Positions 40,185-50,055 are shown, counted from the first letter of the stretch. The stretch: DNA of 64,000 bases from Opitutia bacterium (GCA_002730975.1 PCBO01000010.1:22734-86733), one strand, 5' to 3'. Made by a program: numbers and translations. Notes: generated by a model not told the origin, from the sequence alone.

Positions 40185-40340
40185 TATAAAACAATAAAAT
40201 ATATTATTAAACTAGTGCGATTTTTCCACTCAAGTTCAATTGAATGACTCAGTTTCTGCAAAAGTACCTTGCACAGGAAATCTGAGGGAGGGAATTATCA
40301 TGACACCACCTCTGCAAATATTGTTTCACTCGAACCAACT

Positions 40341-42305
40341 TCACCCTTGCTCCATACCAAATTCCTTTAACCACAAACCTAATGCCCCTAGAAACCAAAT
40401 CCTGTTGTGATAAGGAAATTTTCCGGTCAGGAAATCAGTTTTGGTTTGTTCGATTGCTTTCTCATGCATTACGCCAGTTTTCTTGACAATATCCAACCCG
40501 ACTTCGAGCTCATTTCTTAGAGCTCCTTGAATCCAGTGACCGACAGGTAAACCGAATCCTTTTTTCTTTGATGAAATATTTCTTTTATTAATGAAATTCT
40601 TAGCAACTTGCTTCAGCATGTACTTGCCAACGCCTTTTTTCACTTTGAGATTAGAGGGCATTCTAGAGGACAATTCAACGAGTTCGTGGTCCAGAAAAGG
40701 AAATCTACCTTCTAGCGAAAACCTCATCGTGAACTGGTCGTTTCTGTAAAGATGATGATTACCGATATAATTGATAGTATCGAAATACCCGAGAGCTTCT
40801 ATTGGATCCTTAAATGACAAATCGTCTAGCTTGTACAATTCCTTGAACACCTCAAAACTATTCCAGTGGCGTGAATCAGGAAGGCGAAACAAATCCTTTT
40901 TATTTTGTTCCGTAAATGTTGAAAACCCGAACAAGTAAGTTTCGGCCACGTCCTTTAACTCTGAAAGTTCTTTAAGTTTTCCAAGTTTTCCATTCCGAAA
41001 GGGTATTCGAGAAAGCACTCCGCTAAAAGATCTAGCCAAACTCCATAAACGCACTGTATTGTCACGACCGTAACCACAAAGAAGTTCGTCGGGACCCAAG
41101 CCCCATAAGACAACTTTAGCATCTCTTTCAGCAACTGTTTTGCACATCATGAAATTTGGAGATAAACTAAAGAAAGGTTCTTCATGGCATCTTATCATGT
41201 CCATGAGGTACTTCATCGCTTCTTCTTGCTCTATAACGTCCACGACATGCTCCATTGGCCACATGGCTGCGGTGGCTCTAGCTAATGATGTTTCATCCAA
41301 CTCAGGATGTTCTTTTCCATTCGTTAAGGTATAGGCTTTTATTCCAGAATGCTGCTGAGAGGCCAATGCCGCAAGAGTCGTTGAATCTACGCCTCCGCTC
41401 AGGAAAACTCCTACCGGGACATCCGCGACCAGACGTCTTTTAACAGCACTCTGCAGCGTCTCTAAATAAACCTCTTTCCATTCACTTTCTTTTCTCCCAT
41501 AGACAGTTTCTCCCACAGGAATATGCCAATATCGCTGCGTGATTATTTTTCTAATTGGATCAATCTTCATCCAATGCGCCTGTTCCAAGGCTTTAATACC
41601 CTTAAAACAAGTCATGGGCCGGGGGGCACAATAAAAACTCATTGAATGGTAAATCCCTTCCCAATCGGGGGATGCTCGATATAATCTTGAGGCAATTAGC
41701 GCCTTAATATCGGAAGCAAATAGAAAATAATTCTCTGATTGGTAATAGTAAAAGGGTTTTATTCCTAAACGGTCCCGTGAGCAAAAGAGCTTTTTCTCAT
41801 GACTGTCCCAAATAGCAAAAGCCCACATGCCGTTAAAACGGTCCAAGCAACTTGGACCCCAAACGCGATAGGCCTTTAAAATTACTTCCGTATCAGTATT
41901 GCTCGTGAAGCTTTCGCCTTTTTGAAGTAGTAAATCTCGAACCTCTTTAAAATTATAAACCTCCCCATTATGCACAATCCAGTATCGCTTGTCTTCAGTA
42001 GACATGGGCTGGTGTCCAGCAGCCGAAAGGTCCAAAATCGAGAGACGAGTGTGCCCTAAAGCCAAAAATGCATCGCTAGGAACCTGACCATCAAATTGAT
42101 CCTCAGGGGTATAAGGAACACTCGACTCATACACACTCTCAGGTGTATTTTTGCCCCCACGAATCAAAACTTTACCAGATTTTCCGAAAACAGCTATTCC
42201 TTCATCATCTGGCCCACGGTGACGCATCGATTGAGTCATCAACCGAATGTTTTGAAGAGGAAGACAAGTGTCTTTAAAGTTCAAAATTCCTGCAATACCA
42301 CACAT
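40341..42305 (-). CDS. asnB: Asparagine synthase (glutamine-hydrolysing)-like protein, paralogue 3
   Basis: 654 aa; MCGIAGILNFKD, RHRGPDDEG, GVFLSGGVDSTTLAALA, SLEGRFPFLDHELVELSSRMP. Confidence 0.93.
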   Translation of the reverse strand: MCGIAGILNFKDTCLPLQNIRLMTQSMRHRGPDDEGIAVFGKSGKVLIRGGKNTPESVYESSVPYTPEDQFDGQVPSDAFLALGHTRLSILDLSAAGHQPMSTEDKRYWIVHNGEVYNFKEVRDLLLQKGESFTSNTDTEVILKAYRVWGPSCLDRFNGMWAFAIWDSHEKKLFCSRDRLGIKPFYYYQSENYFLFASDIKALIASRLYRASPDWEGIYHSMSFYCAPRPMTCFKGIKALEQAHWMKIDPIRKIITQRYWHIPVGETVYGRKESEWKEVYLETLQSAVKRRLVADVPVGVFLSGGVDSTTLAALASQQHSGIKAYTLTNGKEHPELDETSLARATAAMWPMEHVVDVIEQEEAMKYLMDMIRCHEEPFFSLSPNFMMCKTVAERDAKVVLWGLGPDELLCGYGRDNTVRLWSLARSFSGVLSRIPFRNGKLGKLKELSELKDVAETYLFGFSTFTEQNKKDLFRLPDSRHWNSFEVFKELYKLDDLSFKDPIEALGYFDTINYIGNHHLYRNDQFTMRFSLEGRFPFLDHELVELSSRMPSNLKVKKGVGKYMLKQVAKNFINKRNISSKKKGFGLPVGHWIQGALRNELEVGLDIVKKTGVMHEKAIEQTKTDFLTGKFPYHNRIWFLGALGLWLKEFGMEQG

Positions 42306-42313
42306 GAAAAAAA

Positions 42314-42526
42314 TTATGCTTGAGGCAGATGCAGTAAATTAAAGCATAACTTTCTGCAGTTTATTCCAGAAGACTTCGCTCCTTCAAACAATTCTAGAGT
42401 TTCTCTCAAACGAACCTGAATTTCTTCCCGCCAGAATACAGAGAGGAGTAAATCGGCGATAGGCACTCTACAAAAAATATGTCTCCATACCAGTGCTGAA
42501 ACCTTAGATTCATTGCACAATTTCAC
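42314..42526 (-). CDS. Small hypothetical ORF (70 aa) between flippase and asnB
   Basis: GTG-start ORF overlapping the flippase 3' end by 17 bp; no recognisable domain; may be non-coding. Confidence 0.25.
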   Translation of the reverse strand: MKLCNESKVSALVWRHIFCRVPIADLLLSVFWREEIQVRLRETLELFEGAKSSGINCRKLCFNLLHLPQA

Positions 42527-43820
42527 GAGGAGACCGACATATAGGATTCCTCGGGTTTCCAGCTGATTTCCAAATGAGAGACCAGTAAAAAAGATAAAGC
42601 ATTATATCCATCAAAACGACAGCCTTGAACAAAAGAATGGCATCGCGCTGTGGAGCGAAAATACCATAAACAATGATCGTGACCAGAAAGGCCGTGACTT
42701 TCCAGATGGCTCCAAAGTGGTTGTTATGGGTTGCCGAAATCATAGTGGCTAGGGTAGATGCGACAAATCTCACCGCCAAAGCCGGCATCAGAATCTGTAA
42801 ATAGACTCCAGATTCACGCCACTCTTCACCGAATACATATGAAAAGATTGTTGGGGAAAATATAGTCAAAATAATCGCTGGAAAAAGAACGATTGCTGAT
42901 AGACCGAGTGTTAATTTTAAAAGGTGTGATCTGAGATCGGTTTGCTCATTCACTAGATCAGCTGTTTTCTTTAAATTCACCTCAGAAACAGAAGAAGCTA
43001 TAAATGACAAGGGTGTATCAGCAACGCGCAATAGCAATGCATAGTAGCCCACAATCGCTCCAGAAAAATAATTGGTCAAAAAGAATACGGGCATCGCCAA
43101 AGTAACGCCGTCTAGCAATCCTGTGGTAGCATTGAATATGGGGAATTCCCGATACTGTTTCATCAAGGCGACCTTCTCCTTTCCCCATACCAACAAGTCA
43201 GATGTCAATTCTGATCTGTATAAAAACAGCAGGTAGGTGGTCGCACATAGTGCTCCCGAGAAAAAGCCCGCCAGGAGCCCCTCAAATCCGGCGCCAAGGA
43301 ATCCGAGGGCAATGCTGGTGACGGTAATAAAAAAGGAATTCATCATCTTTCCCTTTGCCATACGGCCATAATCCGTACGACGATTTGCATAATAAATCAT
43401 TGCCGACATTGCTCCCGTCAGAAACAACATCAATGGGAGAAGATATATCCAGTTTTCTAAATTGGATGCATCGAGGAATGTAAGAATATTCTCTTTGAAC
43501 AATACCACTACAAATAAAGATGTAAGAGAGATCACTGTGGCGACACCAAAAGAGATTCCAAGCAGTTCTTTCCCTTCTGTTTCACTCTTAGGCAACACCA
43601 TTGCCACCTCATATTTACCACAAATAATTGGACTCAAAGAAGACAATACAGCAATAAAAACCGCCACTAAGCCGAAATCAGCAGGAGTGTAGAGTCGAGT
43701 CAAAACCGGACTGGCAAGAAGAGGAGCAACCTTGGCTAAAGCTGAACCACTGACTAATATGGCGACACTTTTAAAAAAAGAACTATTCCACGAACTTTGA
43801 TATAATTTGGCTAAGCGCAA
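42510..43820 (-). CDS. Oligosaccharide flippase (Wzx-like), copy 2
   Basis: 436 aa; FKSVAILVSGSALAKVAPLLASPVLTRLYTPADFGLVAVFIAVLSSLSPIICGKYEVAMVLP, classic Wzx/PST N-terminus. Confidence 0.9.
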   Translation of the reverse strand: MRLAKLYQSSWNSSFFKSVAILVSGSALAKVAPLLASPVLTRLYTPADFGLVAVFIAVLSSLSPIICGKYEVAMVLPKSETEGKELLGISFGVATVISLTSLFVVVLFKENILTFLDASNLENWIYLLPLMLFLTGAMSAMIYYANRRTDYGRMAKGKMMNSFFITVTSIALGFLGAGFEGLLAGFFSGALCATTYLLFLYRSELTSDLLVWGKEKVALMKQYREFPIFNATTGLLDGVTLAMPVFFLTNYFSGAIVGYYALLLRVADTPLSFIASSVSEVNLKKTADLVNEQTDLRSHLLKLTLGLSAIVLFPAIILTIFSPTIFSYVFGEEWRESGVYLQILMPALAVRFVASTLATMISATHNNHFGAIWKVTAFLVTIIVYGIFAPQRDAILLFKAVVLMDIMLYLFYWSLIWKSAGNPRNPICRSPREIVQ

Positions 43821-44059
43821 GTCTCGTTAAAATTCTCTTTGGAGATAGCAAAACTGGTCCATAAATTAGTCATTTAGTTTAGAAATGGGATAGGGAACTA
43901 GCCATTTGAACCAATGAAATATTAAAAAAAACGTTGCTCCAAACAAACCTAAATCTTACGCGAGTTGATCGCATTCAGCTTCAGGATAATTTAATTTTTC
44001 TTTCGGATGTGACAGCGACATAAATAAAAGGAAACAAGAAAATATATATCTAAAACCAA

Positions 44060-45157
44060 TCAAATATTACATTCCAGCAATGTTTCCATAACTTCCCCTT
44101 GATCCTCCTCGGTGAGATATGGACCCATAGGTAGACTTAAGCACTGATCTGCAAGATTTTCAGTAACGGGAAAATCACCTTTGGAATATCCAAGGGACGA
44201 AAATACCGGCTGAAGATGAAGAGGGACTGTGTAGTAAGGAACAGATGGAATAGCCTTGGACTTAAGAATTTCCTGCAATTTCGATCGATCCGCGGACTGG
44301 ATGGTATATTGAGCGTAAACGGACGTCGAGTCTGCCGCAATCATGGGGACACCAAGCACCCCGCCTTCCCCTAGATTCGATGAGTAACGCTCTCCGATTT
44401 CCTGCCTCTTTTTTACTTCTTCGGAAAATACTTCTAGGACTGCCAAAAGAATGGCGGCCTGAAGTGTGTCAAGTCGACCATTGATTCCTAAAATGGGATG
44501 ATGATGCTTACGTTCTTGACCGTGTACTCGAATCCAACGGAATTTTTCGGCTAATTCATCGTCTGATGTAAATAAAGCGCCACCATCTCCATAACACCCT
44601 AATGGCTTTGAAGGGAAAAAAGACGTGCTGCCGATGGTCGATAGATTACAGGATTTTTTATTTTTGTAAGTAGCTCCAAAGCTCTGCGCAGCATCTTCTA
44701 TAACTGGAATATTATATTTTTTGGCGATTTCGTTGATTGAATCCATGTCAGGTGTCTGACCATAGATAGAAACAGGCATGATTGCCTTGGTTTTTGAAGT
44801 TATAGCGACTTCGAGAAGTTTTTCATCCATGTTCCATGTATCCGGACGGATATCGACGAAGACCGGAGTGGCACCAAGCAAAGCTATAACCTCGGCCGAA
44901 GATATCCAAGTATATGGAACTGTAATGACTTCATCTCCTTGTCCAATGCCAAGAGCCATCAGTGCGATAAGCAGAGAGTCGGTACCGCTGGAAACGGACA
45001 CACAGTGCTTGACCCCGACATACTCAGCAAGCTTTTGCTCGAGTTGCCGAACTTCAGGACCAAGGATGAATTGCCCGTGCTCCATAACTGCTTGGATTCT
45101 TGTATCAATCTGATCTTTGATCAGGCGGTGACGAGACTTTAAGTCAATGAATTGCAT
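44060..45157 (-). CDS. wbpE: DegT/DnrJ/EryC1/StrS aminotransferase (WbpE/WlbC-like)
   Basis: 365 aa; FIDLKSRHRLIKDQIDTRIQAVMEHGQFILGPEVRQLEQKLAEYVG, VIEDAAQSFGATYKNKKSCNLSTIGSTSFFPSKPLGCYGDGGALFT. Confidence 0.9.
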   Translation of the reverse strand: MQFIDLKSRHRLIKDQIDTRIQAVMEHGQFILGPEVRQLEQKLAEYVGVKHCVSVSSGTDSLLIALMALGIGQGDEVITVPYTWISSAEVIALLGATPVFVDIRPDTWNMDEKLLEVAITSKTKAIMPVSIYGQTPDMDSINEIAKKYNIPVIEDAAQSFGATYKNKKSCNLSTIGSTSFFPSKPLGCYGDGGALFTSDDELAEKFRWIRVHGQERKHHHPILGINGRLDTLQAAILLAVLEVFSEEVKKRQEIGERYSSNLGEGGVLGVPMIAADSTSVYAQYTIQSADRSKLQEILKSKAIPSVPYYTVPLHLQPVFSSLGYSKGDFPVTENLADQCLSLPMGPYLTEEDQGEVMETLLECNI

Positions 45158-45160
45158 GAT

Positions 45161-46156
45161 TTATAAGATATTAGCTTTTGCCGAAAGACACATGTCATGA
45201 ATTATTTCAGTAAAAGAATGAGTGGTTCGCCAACCTAGATTTTTTTTGGCCTTACTAGGATCACCACAAAGTCTTTGAGGCTCATTTGGACGTAAAAACC
45301 TATTGTTAATTGAAACGAAATTACGATAATCTAGTTCGAAATATTCAAAAGCCACAGAAAGAAATTCCCTGAGGCTATGAGCCACGCCGGTAGCCAAAAC
45401 ATAATCATTCGGATTCTCCTGCTGAAGCATCTGCCACATTCCCTCTACGTAATCTTTAGCATGCCCCCAATCTCTCTCCACATCCAAGTTACCAAGCTCC
45501 AACGAATCTTTTTTTTCTGCTGCAATTTCGGCTGCAGATCGAACGATTTTCTGGGTCACGAAGTTTTCGCCCCGCCGCGGAGACTCATGATTATAAAGAA
45601 TACCATTGCATACGAACAAACCATAAGATTGTCGAAAAATGCGTCCCATATGAACGCAAAATGCTTTTGAGGCCCCATAGGGAGAAGTCGGATTGAAATT
45701 TGATTCTTCGTTTTGATGGGGTTCCTGAGCATCACCAAAAATTTCTGAGGAGCAGGCTAGATAAATTTTGGGTCGGAATTCCTGATCTCGGCATATTTCG
45801 AGAAGTTTGACAGTGCAACCGGCAATTTCCTGCGTAGTAAGTTCGGGAATTTCAAAGCTTAGCCCTACATGGCTTTGTCCGGCTAGATGGTAAAACTCAT
45901 CGGGACCCACTTTTTTGAAAATTCTGCGCAGGGAAGCATCGTCATTTAAGTCCGCATAATGAAGATACAATTTATTCCCATAAATTCGATCATCCTTTAT
46001 CAGGTGATCGATACGCCACCTATTAAACGAACTGGAACGCCGGACAACGCCATGTACTTGATATCCTTTTTTCAACAAGAGCTCGGTAAGGTAAGAACCG
46101 TCTTGCCCGGTAATTCCCGTAACAAGTGCGGTTTTATGGAATTCATCCATAATCAC
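45161..46156 (-). CDS. gmd: GDP-mannose 4,6-dehydratase-like
   Basis: 331 aa; ALVTGITGQDGSYLTELLLKKGYQVHGVVRRSSSFN, YHLAGQSHVGLSFE, NHESPRRGENFVTQKI. Confidence 0.88.
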   Translation of the reverse strand: MIMDEFHKTALVTGITGQDGSYLTELLLKKGYQVHGVVRRSSSFNRWRIDHLIKDDRIYGNKLYLHYADLNDDASLRRIFKKVGPDEFYHLAGQSHVGLSFEIPELTTQEIAGCTVKLLEICRDQEFRPKIYLACSSEIFGDAQEPHQNEESNFNPTSPYGASKAFCVHMGRIFRQSYGLFVCNGILYNHESPRRGENFVTQKIVRSAAEIAAEKKDSLELGNLDVERDWGHAKDYVEGMWQMLQQENPNDYVLATGVAHSLREFLSVAFEYFELDYRNFVSINNRFLRPNEPQRLCGDPSKAKKNLGWRTTHSFTEIIHDMCLSAKANIL

Positions 46157-46800
46157 GGTATCTTGAATGAATCGTAAGTTTTAGAACCAGTAGCTAGTTC
46201 CATTGGCAAGGTTTTCTCCTCATCGAGGTCAAGACAGTGGACGACTTCTCCCACTCTCTCATAATAATAATTCGATTCGGGACAAGCCGCTCGGTTCGAT
46301 TCATCGAATGTCAAGCGATGTCCATGACGGCTCATATGGCCTGATAATTTAGCCGGGTTGCCCAGAACTAATCCGTAATCCGGCACATTCTTGGTGACGA
46401 CTGAACCAGCACCAATGAAGCAGTAGCGTCCTAGAGTGACCCCGCAGACGATGGTAGCGTTCGCCCCAACGGTGGCACCTCGACGAATCAAGGTCTTTTC
46501 GTACAGTGTTTTCCGACTAACTTGAGAACGCGGGTTGGTGACATTGGTAAGCACGCAGGATGGTCCCAAGAACACGTCATCCTCAATAGTAACGCCTCCG
46601 TAGACCGCAACGTTGTTCTGGACCTTTACATCGTTGCCAAGGACAGCTTTGTCTGCAACCAAAACATTTTGACCCAGCGAGCAATTTCTTCCGATCACCG
46701 CCTCGGAACAAACATGGGAAAAATGCCAAACTCTCGTACCTTCGCCAATTACTGCACCATCGTCGACGACGGCTGAGTGATGAACCTTCAAATCACTCAT
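46153..46800 (-). CDS. wbpD: Left-handed beta-helix N-acetyltransferase (WbpD/WlbB-like)
   Basis: Start trimmed to MSDLKVHHSAVVDDGAVIGEGTRVWHFSHVCSEAVIGRNCSLGQNVLVADKAVLG (46800); hexapeptide repeats; 4 bp overlap with upstream gene. Confidence 0.9.
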   Translation of the reverse strand: MSDLKVHHSAVVDDGAVIGEGTRVWHFSHVCSEAVIGRNCSLGQNVLVADKAVLGNDVKVQNNVAVYGGVTIEDDVFLGPSCVLTNVTNPRSQVSRKTLYEKTLIRRGATVGANATIVCGVTLGRYCFIGAGSVVTKNVPDYGLVLGNPAKLSGHMSRHGHRLTFDESNRAACPESNYYYERVGEVVHCLDLDEEKTLPMELATGSKTYDSFKIP

Positions 46801-47795
46801 TGGGAGAGAGAAACAGGTATCCCATTTTGATCGATGCTCGACTGGCAAGCATGAAGGACCTTCAACACCTCTATGCCGGATTGGGCATCAGTGAGAGGTT
46901 TGCTACGATTCGTGACGCAATCCAAGAAATGACGACATTCTTCACGAAGAGGTTCGACATCGATATATTCTATGGGTTCGCAATCCTCCTTTTTGAGTAC
47001 GGGAACCTTTCCATCAAATTCTACGGTTTGCGGATAAAGGAGTAGTTTTTCTCCGTAAGGAACAACGTCATTGAAGATGGCCATCTTCTTTTCACCCACG
47101 ACAACAAGGCGTTGCTCCTTGAAGGGATGCAACCAGCTGACGAATATGTGTGCACGCGATTCGTCCTTGAACCGCAAATTCGACACGGTCGCATCAACTA
47201 ATCCCTTGGTTAGATAGGAACCTCCGGTGGCGGCAATTTCGACAGGAGACTGTCCGAGCAAGCGGAGGATGACTGCGACGTCGTGCGGGGCAAAACTCCA
47301 AAGTGCATTTTCCTCGGTACGCACCTTTCCAAAGCTTAATCGGTTGGAATAGACGTAATTAATTTTCCCAAGTTCAGAGGAATCAATCAATTCACGCAAT
47401 TTGAGTACCGCAGGGTGGTACTCCAACAAATGTCCGACCATGAGGATACTTTCGGTTTGATCAGCAACTGCCTTCATTCGTTCCGCATCTTCAACGCTCA
47501 AAGCCATGGGCTTTTCGACATACACGTCCTTTCCTGCCTTCATCGCCTTGATAGCCAATTCCGCATGAGTTTCGGCAGGTGTTGCGATAGCAACAGCTTG
47601 AATTTGAGTATCATTCAAAGCATCCTCAAAATGAGAAGACACTTTGATTCTCGGAGCGATCAAGCGGGCTTGAGCTTGTCCGGATTCAGTGGCATCGACC
47701 ACACGAGCCAAGGCATTGAGAGCATGAAAATTCCGGCATAGGTTCTTGCCCCAGTAGCCGCAGCCGACCAAAGCAATTTTAGTTATATCGTTCAT
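46797..47795 (-). CDS. wbpB: Gfo/Idh/MocA oxidoreductase (WbpB/WlbA-like)
   Basis: 332 aa; KIALVGCGYWGKNLCRNFHALNALARVVD, VAIATPAETHAELAIKAMKAGKDVYVEKPMALSVEDAE. Confidence 0.9.
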   Translation of the reverse strand: MNDITKIALVGCGYWGKNLCRNFHALNALARVVDATESGQAQARLIAPRIKVSSHFEDALNDTQIQAVAIATPAETHAELAIKAMKAGKDVYVEKPMALSVEDAERMKAVADQTESILMVGHLLEYHPAVLKLRELIDSSELGKINYVYSNRLSFGKVRTEENALWSFAPHDVAVILRLLGQSPVEIAATGGSYLTKGLVDATVSNLRFKDESRAHIFVSWLHPFKEQRLVVVGEKKMAIFNDVVPYGEKLLLYPQTVEFDGKVPVLKKEDCEPIEYIDVEPLREECRHFLDCVTNRSKPLTDAQSGIEVLKVLHACQSSIDQNGIPVSLSQ

Positions 47796-48778
47796 AATTC
47801 AATATCCTTCAACCATTCCCGGTTGTCCACGTACCATTGGACGGACTTTTCCAATCCTACGTCAAGAGTTGCTTCCGGTTCCCATCCGAGCAAGTTCTTG
47901 GCCTTATCGATATCAGCCCAAGTTTCCTTGAGGTCGGCAATGTGAAAAGGTTCATGATTGATCTTGGCTTTTTTGCCTAACAAAGATTCAAGCCTCTCGA
48001 TAATCGCATTGAGTGTAACCGGGTTGCGACCACCCCCGAGGTTAATGATCTCATATCCTACCTGTTGCAAGGCGGCAACAGAACCTCTTGCAATATCGTC
48101 GACAAAAGTAAAGTCGCGAGACTGGGAACCATCACCGAACATTTGAATGGTTTCTTCCTCAGCAATCCACTTGATGAATCGATAAGGCGACATGTCGGGA
48201 CGTCCTGCTGGACCGTATACGGAGAAGTAACGAACTACAGAGACATCGATTCCATAAAGACTGTGGTAACTGTAAGCCATCAACTCGGCCGCTTTCTTCG
48301 AGGCGGCGTAGGGGGAAAGAGGTTCGTTAACCGCTAGATCTTCAGTAAAGGGCATGGATTGCCCAGCATAGAGCGATGATGTGGATGCAAGAACAAACTT
48401 CTTACAACCCGACTGCCGCATACATTCAAGTAGATTAAGGGTGCCTCCCGCATTGGTAGGCAAGTAAACATGCGGATTTTTCATGCTGCATCGCACACCG
48501 ACCCGAGCAGCTAGGTTGAGCACGGCGTCAAACTGATCTTCACCATTGAAGAGGTTTTTCAACCCTTCCTCATCTTCGATATCTAGATTGTGAAAACGAA
48601 AGTTTTGGGACTGTGAATGTGCTTTGAGCTGGCCCAATCGCCAATCTTTTAGTCTAACGTCATAATAATCGTTGAGATTGTCGACACCGACCACTTGATA
48701 GCCATGATCCAACAGTTCCCGTGATAACCGAGAGGCGATAAAGCCTCCAACACCGGTAACGAGGTATTTCTTACTCAA
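47792..48778 (-). CDS. NAD-dependent epimerase (UDP-glucuronate 4-epimerase/WbpP-like)
   Basis: ORF track to 48814; a TTG at 48776-48778 (LSKKYLVTGVGGFIASRLSRELL) gives a TTGA overlap with the upstream stop. YAASKKAAELMAYSYHSLYGIDVSVVRYFSVYGPAGRPDM. Confidence 0.88.
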   Translation of the reverse strand: MSKKYLVTGVGGFIASRLSRELLDHGYQVVGVDNLNDYYDVRLKDWRLGQLKAHSQSQNFRFHNLDIEDEEGLKNLFNGEDQFDAVLNLAARVGVRCSMKNPHVYLPTNAGGTLNLLECMRQSGCKKFVLASTSSLYAGQSMPFTEDLAVNEPLSPYAASKKAAELMAYSYHSLYGIDVSVVRYFSVYGPAGRPDMSPYRFIKWIAEEETIQMFGDGSQSRDFTFVDDIARGSVAALQQVGYEIINLGGGRNPVTLNAIIERLESLLGKKAKINHEPFHIADLKETWADIDKAKNLLGWEPEATLDVGLEKSVQWYVDNREWLKDIEL

Positions 48779-50055
48779 GCTTGAAAATATTTTGCCGGTC
48801 TTTGAATAATACAATCTCGGGTATCCACAATCGGGCAGTTGAAATTGCTAAAATCAAACCTCCTGTACTCGGTATGGTCAGTGGACAGCAAAATCAGATC
48901 GTATTTATCCTCTATGAGAACGGACTGTTTGCCTGAAAGATGGGCGTGCTCGCGAGTCTCAGGAATCACAGGGACATATGAGTCATTGTATTCAACCCGA
49001 GCTCCTTTACTTACCAAATTTTCCATGAGAACGAAAGATGGCGATTCCCGGCAATCATCGACGTTCGCCTTGTAGGCCAAGCCGAGAATCAAGATTTTGG
49101 AACCGTTCACAGCCTTACCTTGGTCGTTTAGAACGTCCACTACTTTTGCGACTACATAATCGGGCATGGCGGTGTTAATCTCTCCCGCCAATTCGATAAA
49201 GCGTGTATGCTTACCGAATTCACGAGCTTTCCAAGTCAAGTAAAATGGATCGATCGGTATACAGTGCCCGCCGAGTCCCGGACCGGGGCGAAAGGGCATG
49301 AATCCAAAAGGTTTTGTCGCGGCTGCTGAAATCACCTCGTGCACATCGATACCCATGGCTTCGTAAACCACCTTAAGCTCGTTTACCAATGCAATGTTCA
49401 CGCTCCGAAAAATGTTTTCCAAAAGTTTAGTGGCTTCCGCAGCACGGCAGGAAGACACCCGATGAATATTGTCCAAGGCTTGCCCATACAGGGTTTGGGC
49501 CAAATTCCCACAATTGGGAGTAAATCCACCAACGACCTTAGGAATGGTCTTTACGCTGGCATCCTCTCTTCCCGGATCTTCGCGTTCCGGGGAATAGGCG
49601 AGATGGAAATCGACACCTGCCTTCATTCCCGAACCATCCTCCAATACTTGACGAAGTTCGTCCTCGGTGGTTCCCGGATAGGTGGTCGACTCCAAGGTGA
49701 CTAGCACGCCCGGGGAAAGACAGGGAGCCAAAGACTTGGCAGTATCCAGCACGAAGGACAGGTCGGGTTCACGATGTTCGTCTAGAGGTGTGGGAACGCA
49801 AATGAGAATCGCCTCGACTTCCGAAATACGAACAGGATCAGTGGTGGCCTCGAAACGGCCGGCATTGACCTGCTCTGAGATACTTTCGGAAGAATAATGT
49901 TTGAGGTATGATTGTCCCGAATTGATAGCATCAACCTTCGCAGGGTCGAGGTCGAGACCGAGTACGGACACACCTGAGCGGGCGAATTGAAGGGACAAGG
50001 GGAGACCAACGTAACCGAGTCCTACCACCGAAATTTTAGAGAAGTGCTTAGACAT
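48775..50055 (-). CDS. wbpA: UDP-N-acetylglucosamine/-mannosamine 6-dehydrogenase (WbpA/WecC-like)
   Basis: Start trimmed to MSKHFSKISVVGLGYVGLPLSLQFARSGVSVLGLDLDPAKVDAINSGQSYLKHY (50055); FRPGPGLGGHCIPIDPFYLTWKA catalytic Cys motif. Confidence 0.9.
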   Translation of the reverse strand: MSKHFSKISVVGLGYVGLPLSLQFARSGVSVLGLDLDPAKVDAINSGQSYLKHYSSESISEQVNAGRFEATTDPVRISEVEAILICVPTPLDEHREPDLSFVLDTAKSLAPCLSPGVLVTLESTTYPGTTEDELRQVLEDGSGMKAGVDFHLAYSPEREDPGREDASVKTIPKVVGGFTPNCGNLAQTLYGQALDNIHRVSSCRAAEATKLLENIFRSVNIALVNELKVVYEAMGIDVHEVISAAATKPFGFMPFRPGPGLGGHCIPIDPFYLTWKAREFGKHTRFIELAGEINTAMPDYVVAKVVDVLNDQGKAVNGSKILILGLAYKANVDDCRESPSFVLMENLVSKGARVEYNDSYVPVIPETREHAHLSGKQSVLIEDKYDLILLSTDHTEYRRFDFSNFNCPIVDTRDCIIQRPAKYFQA

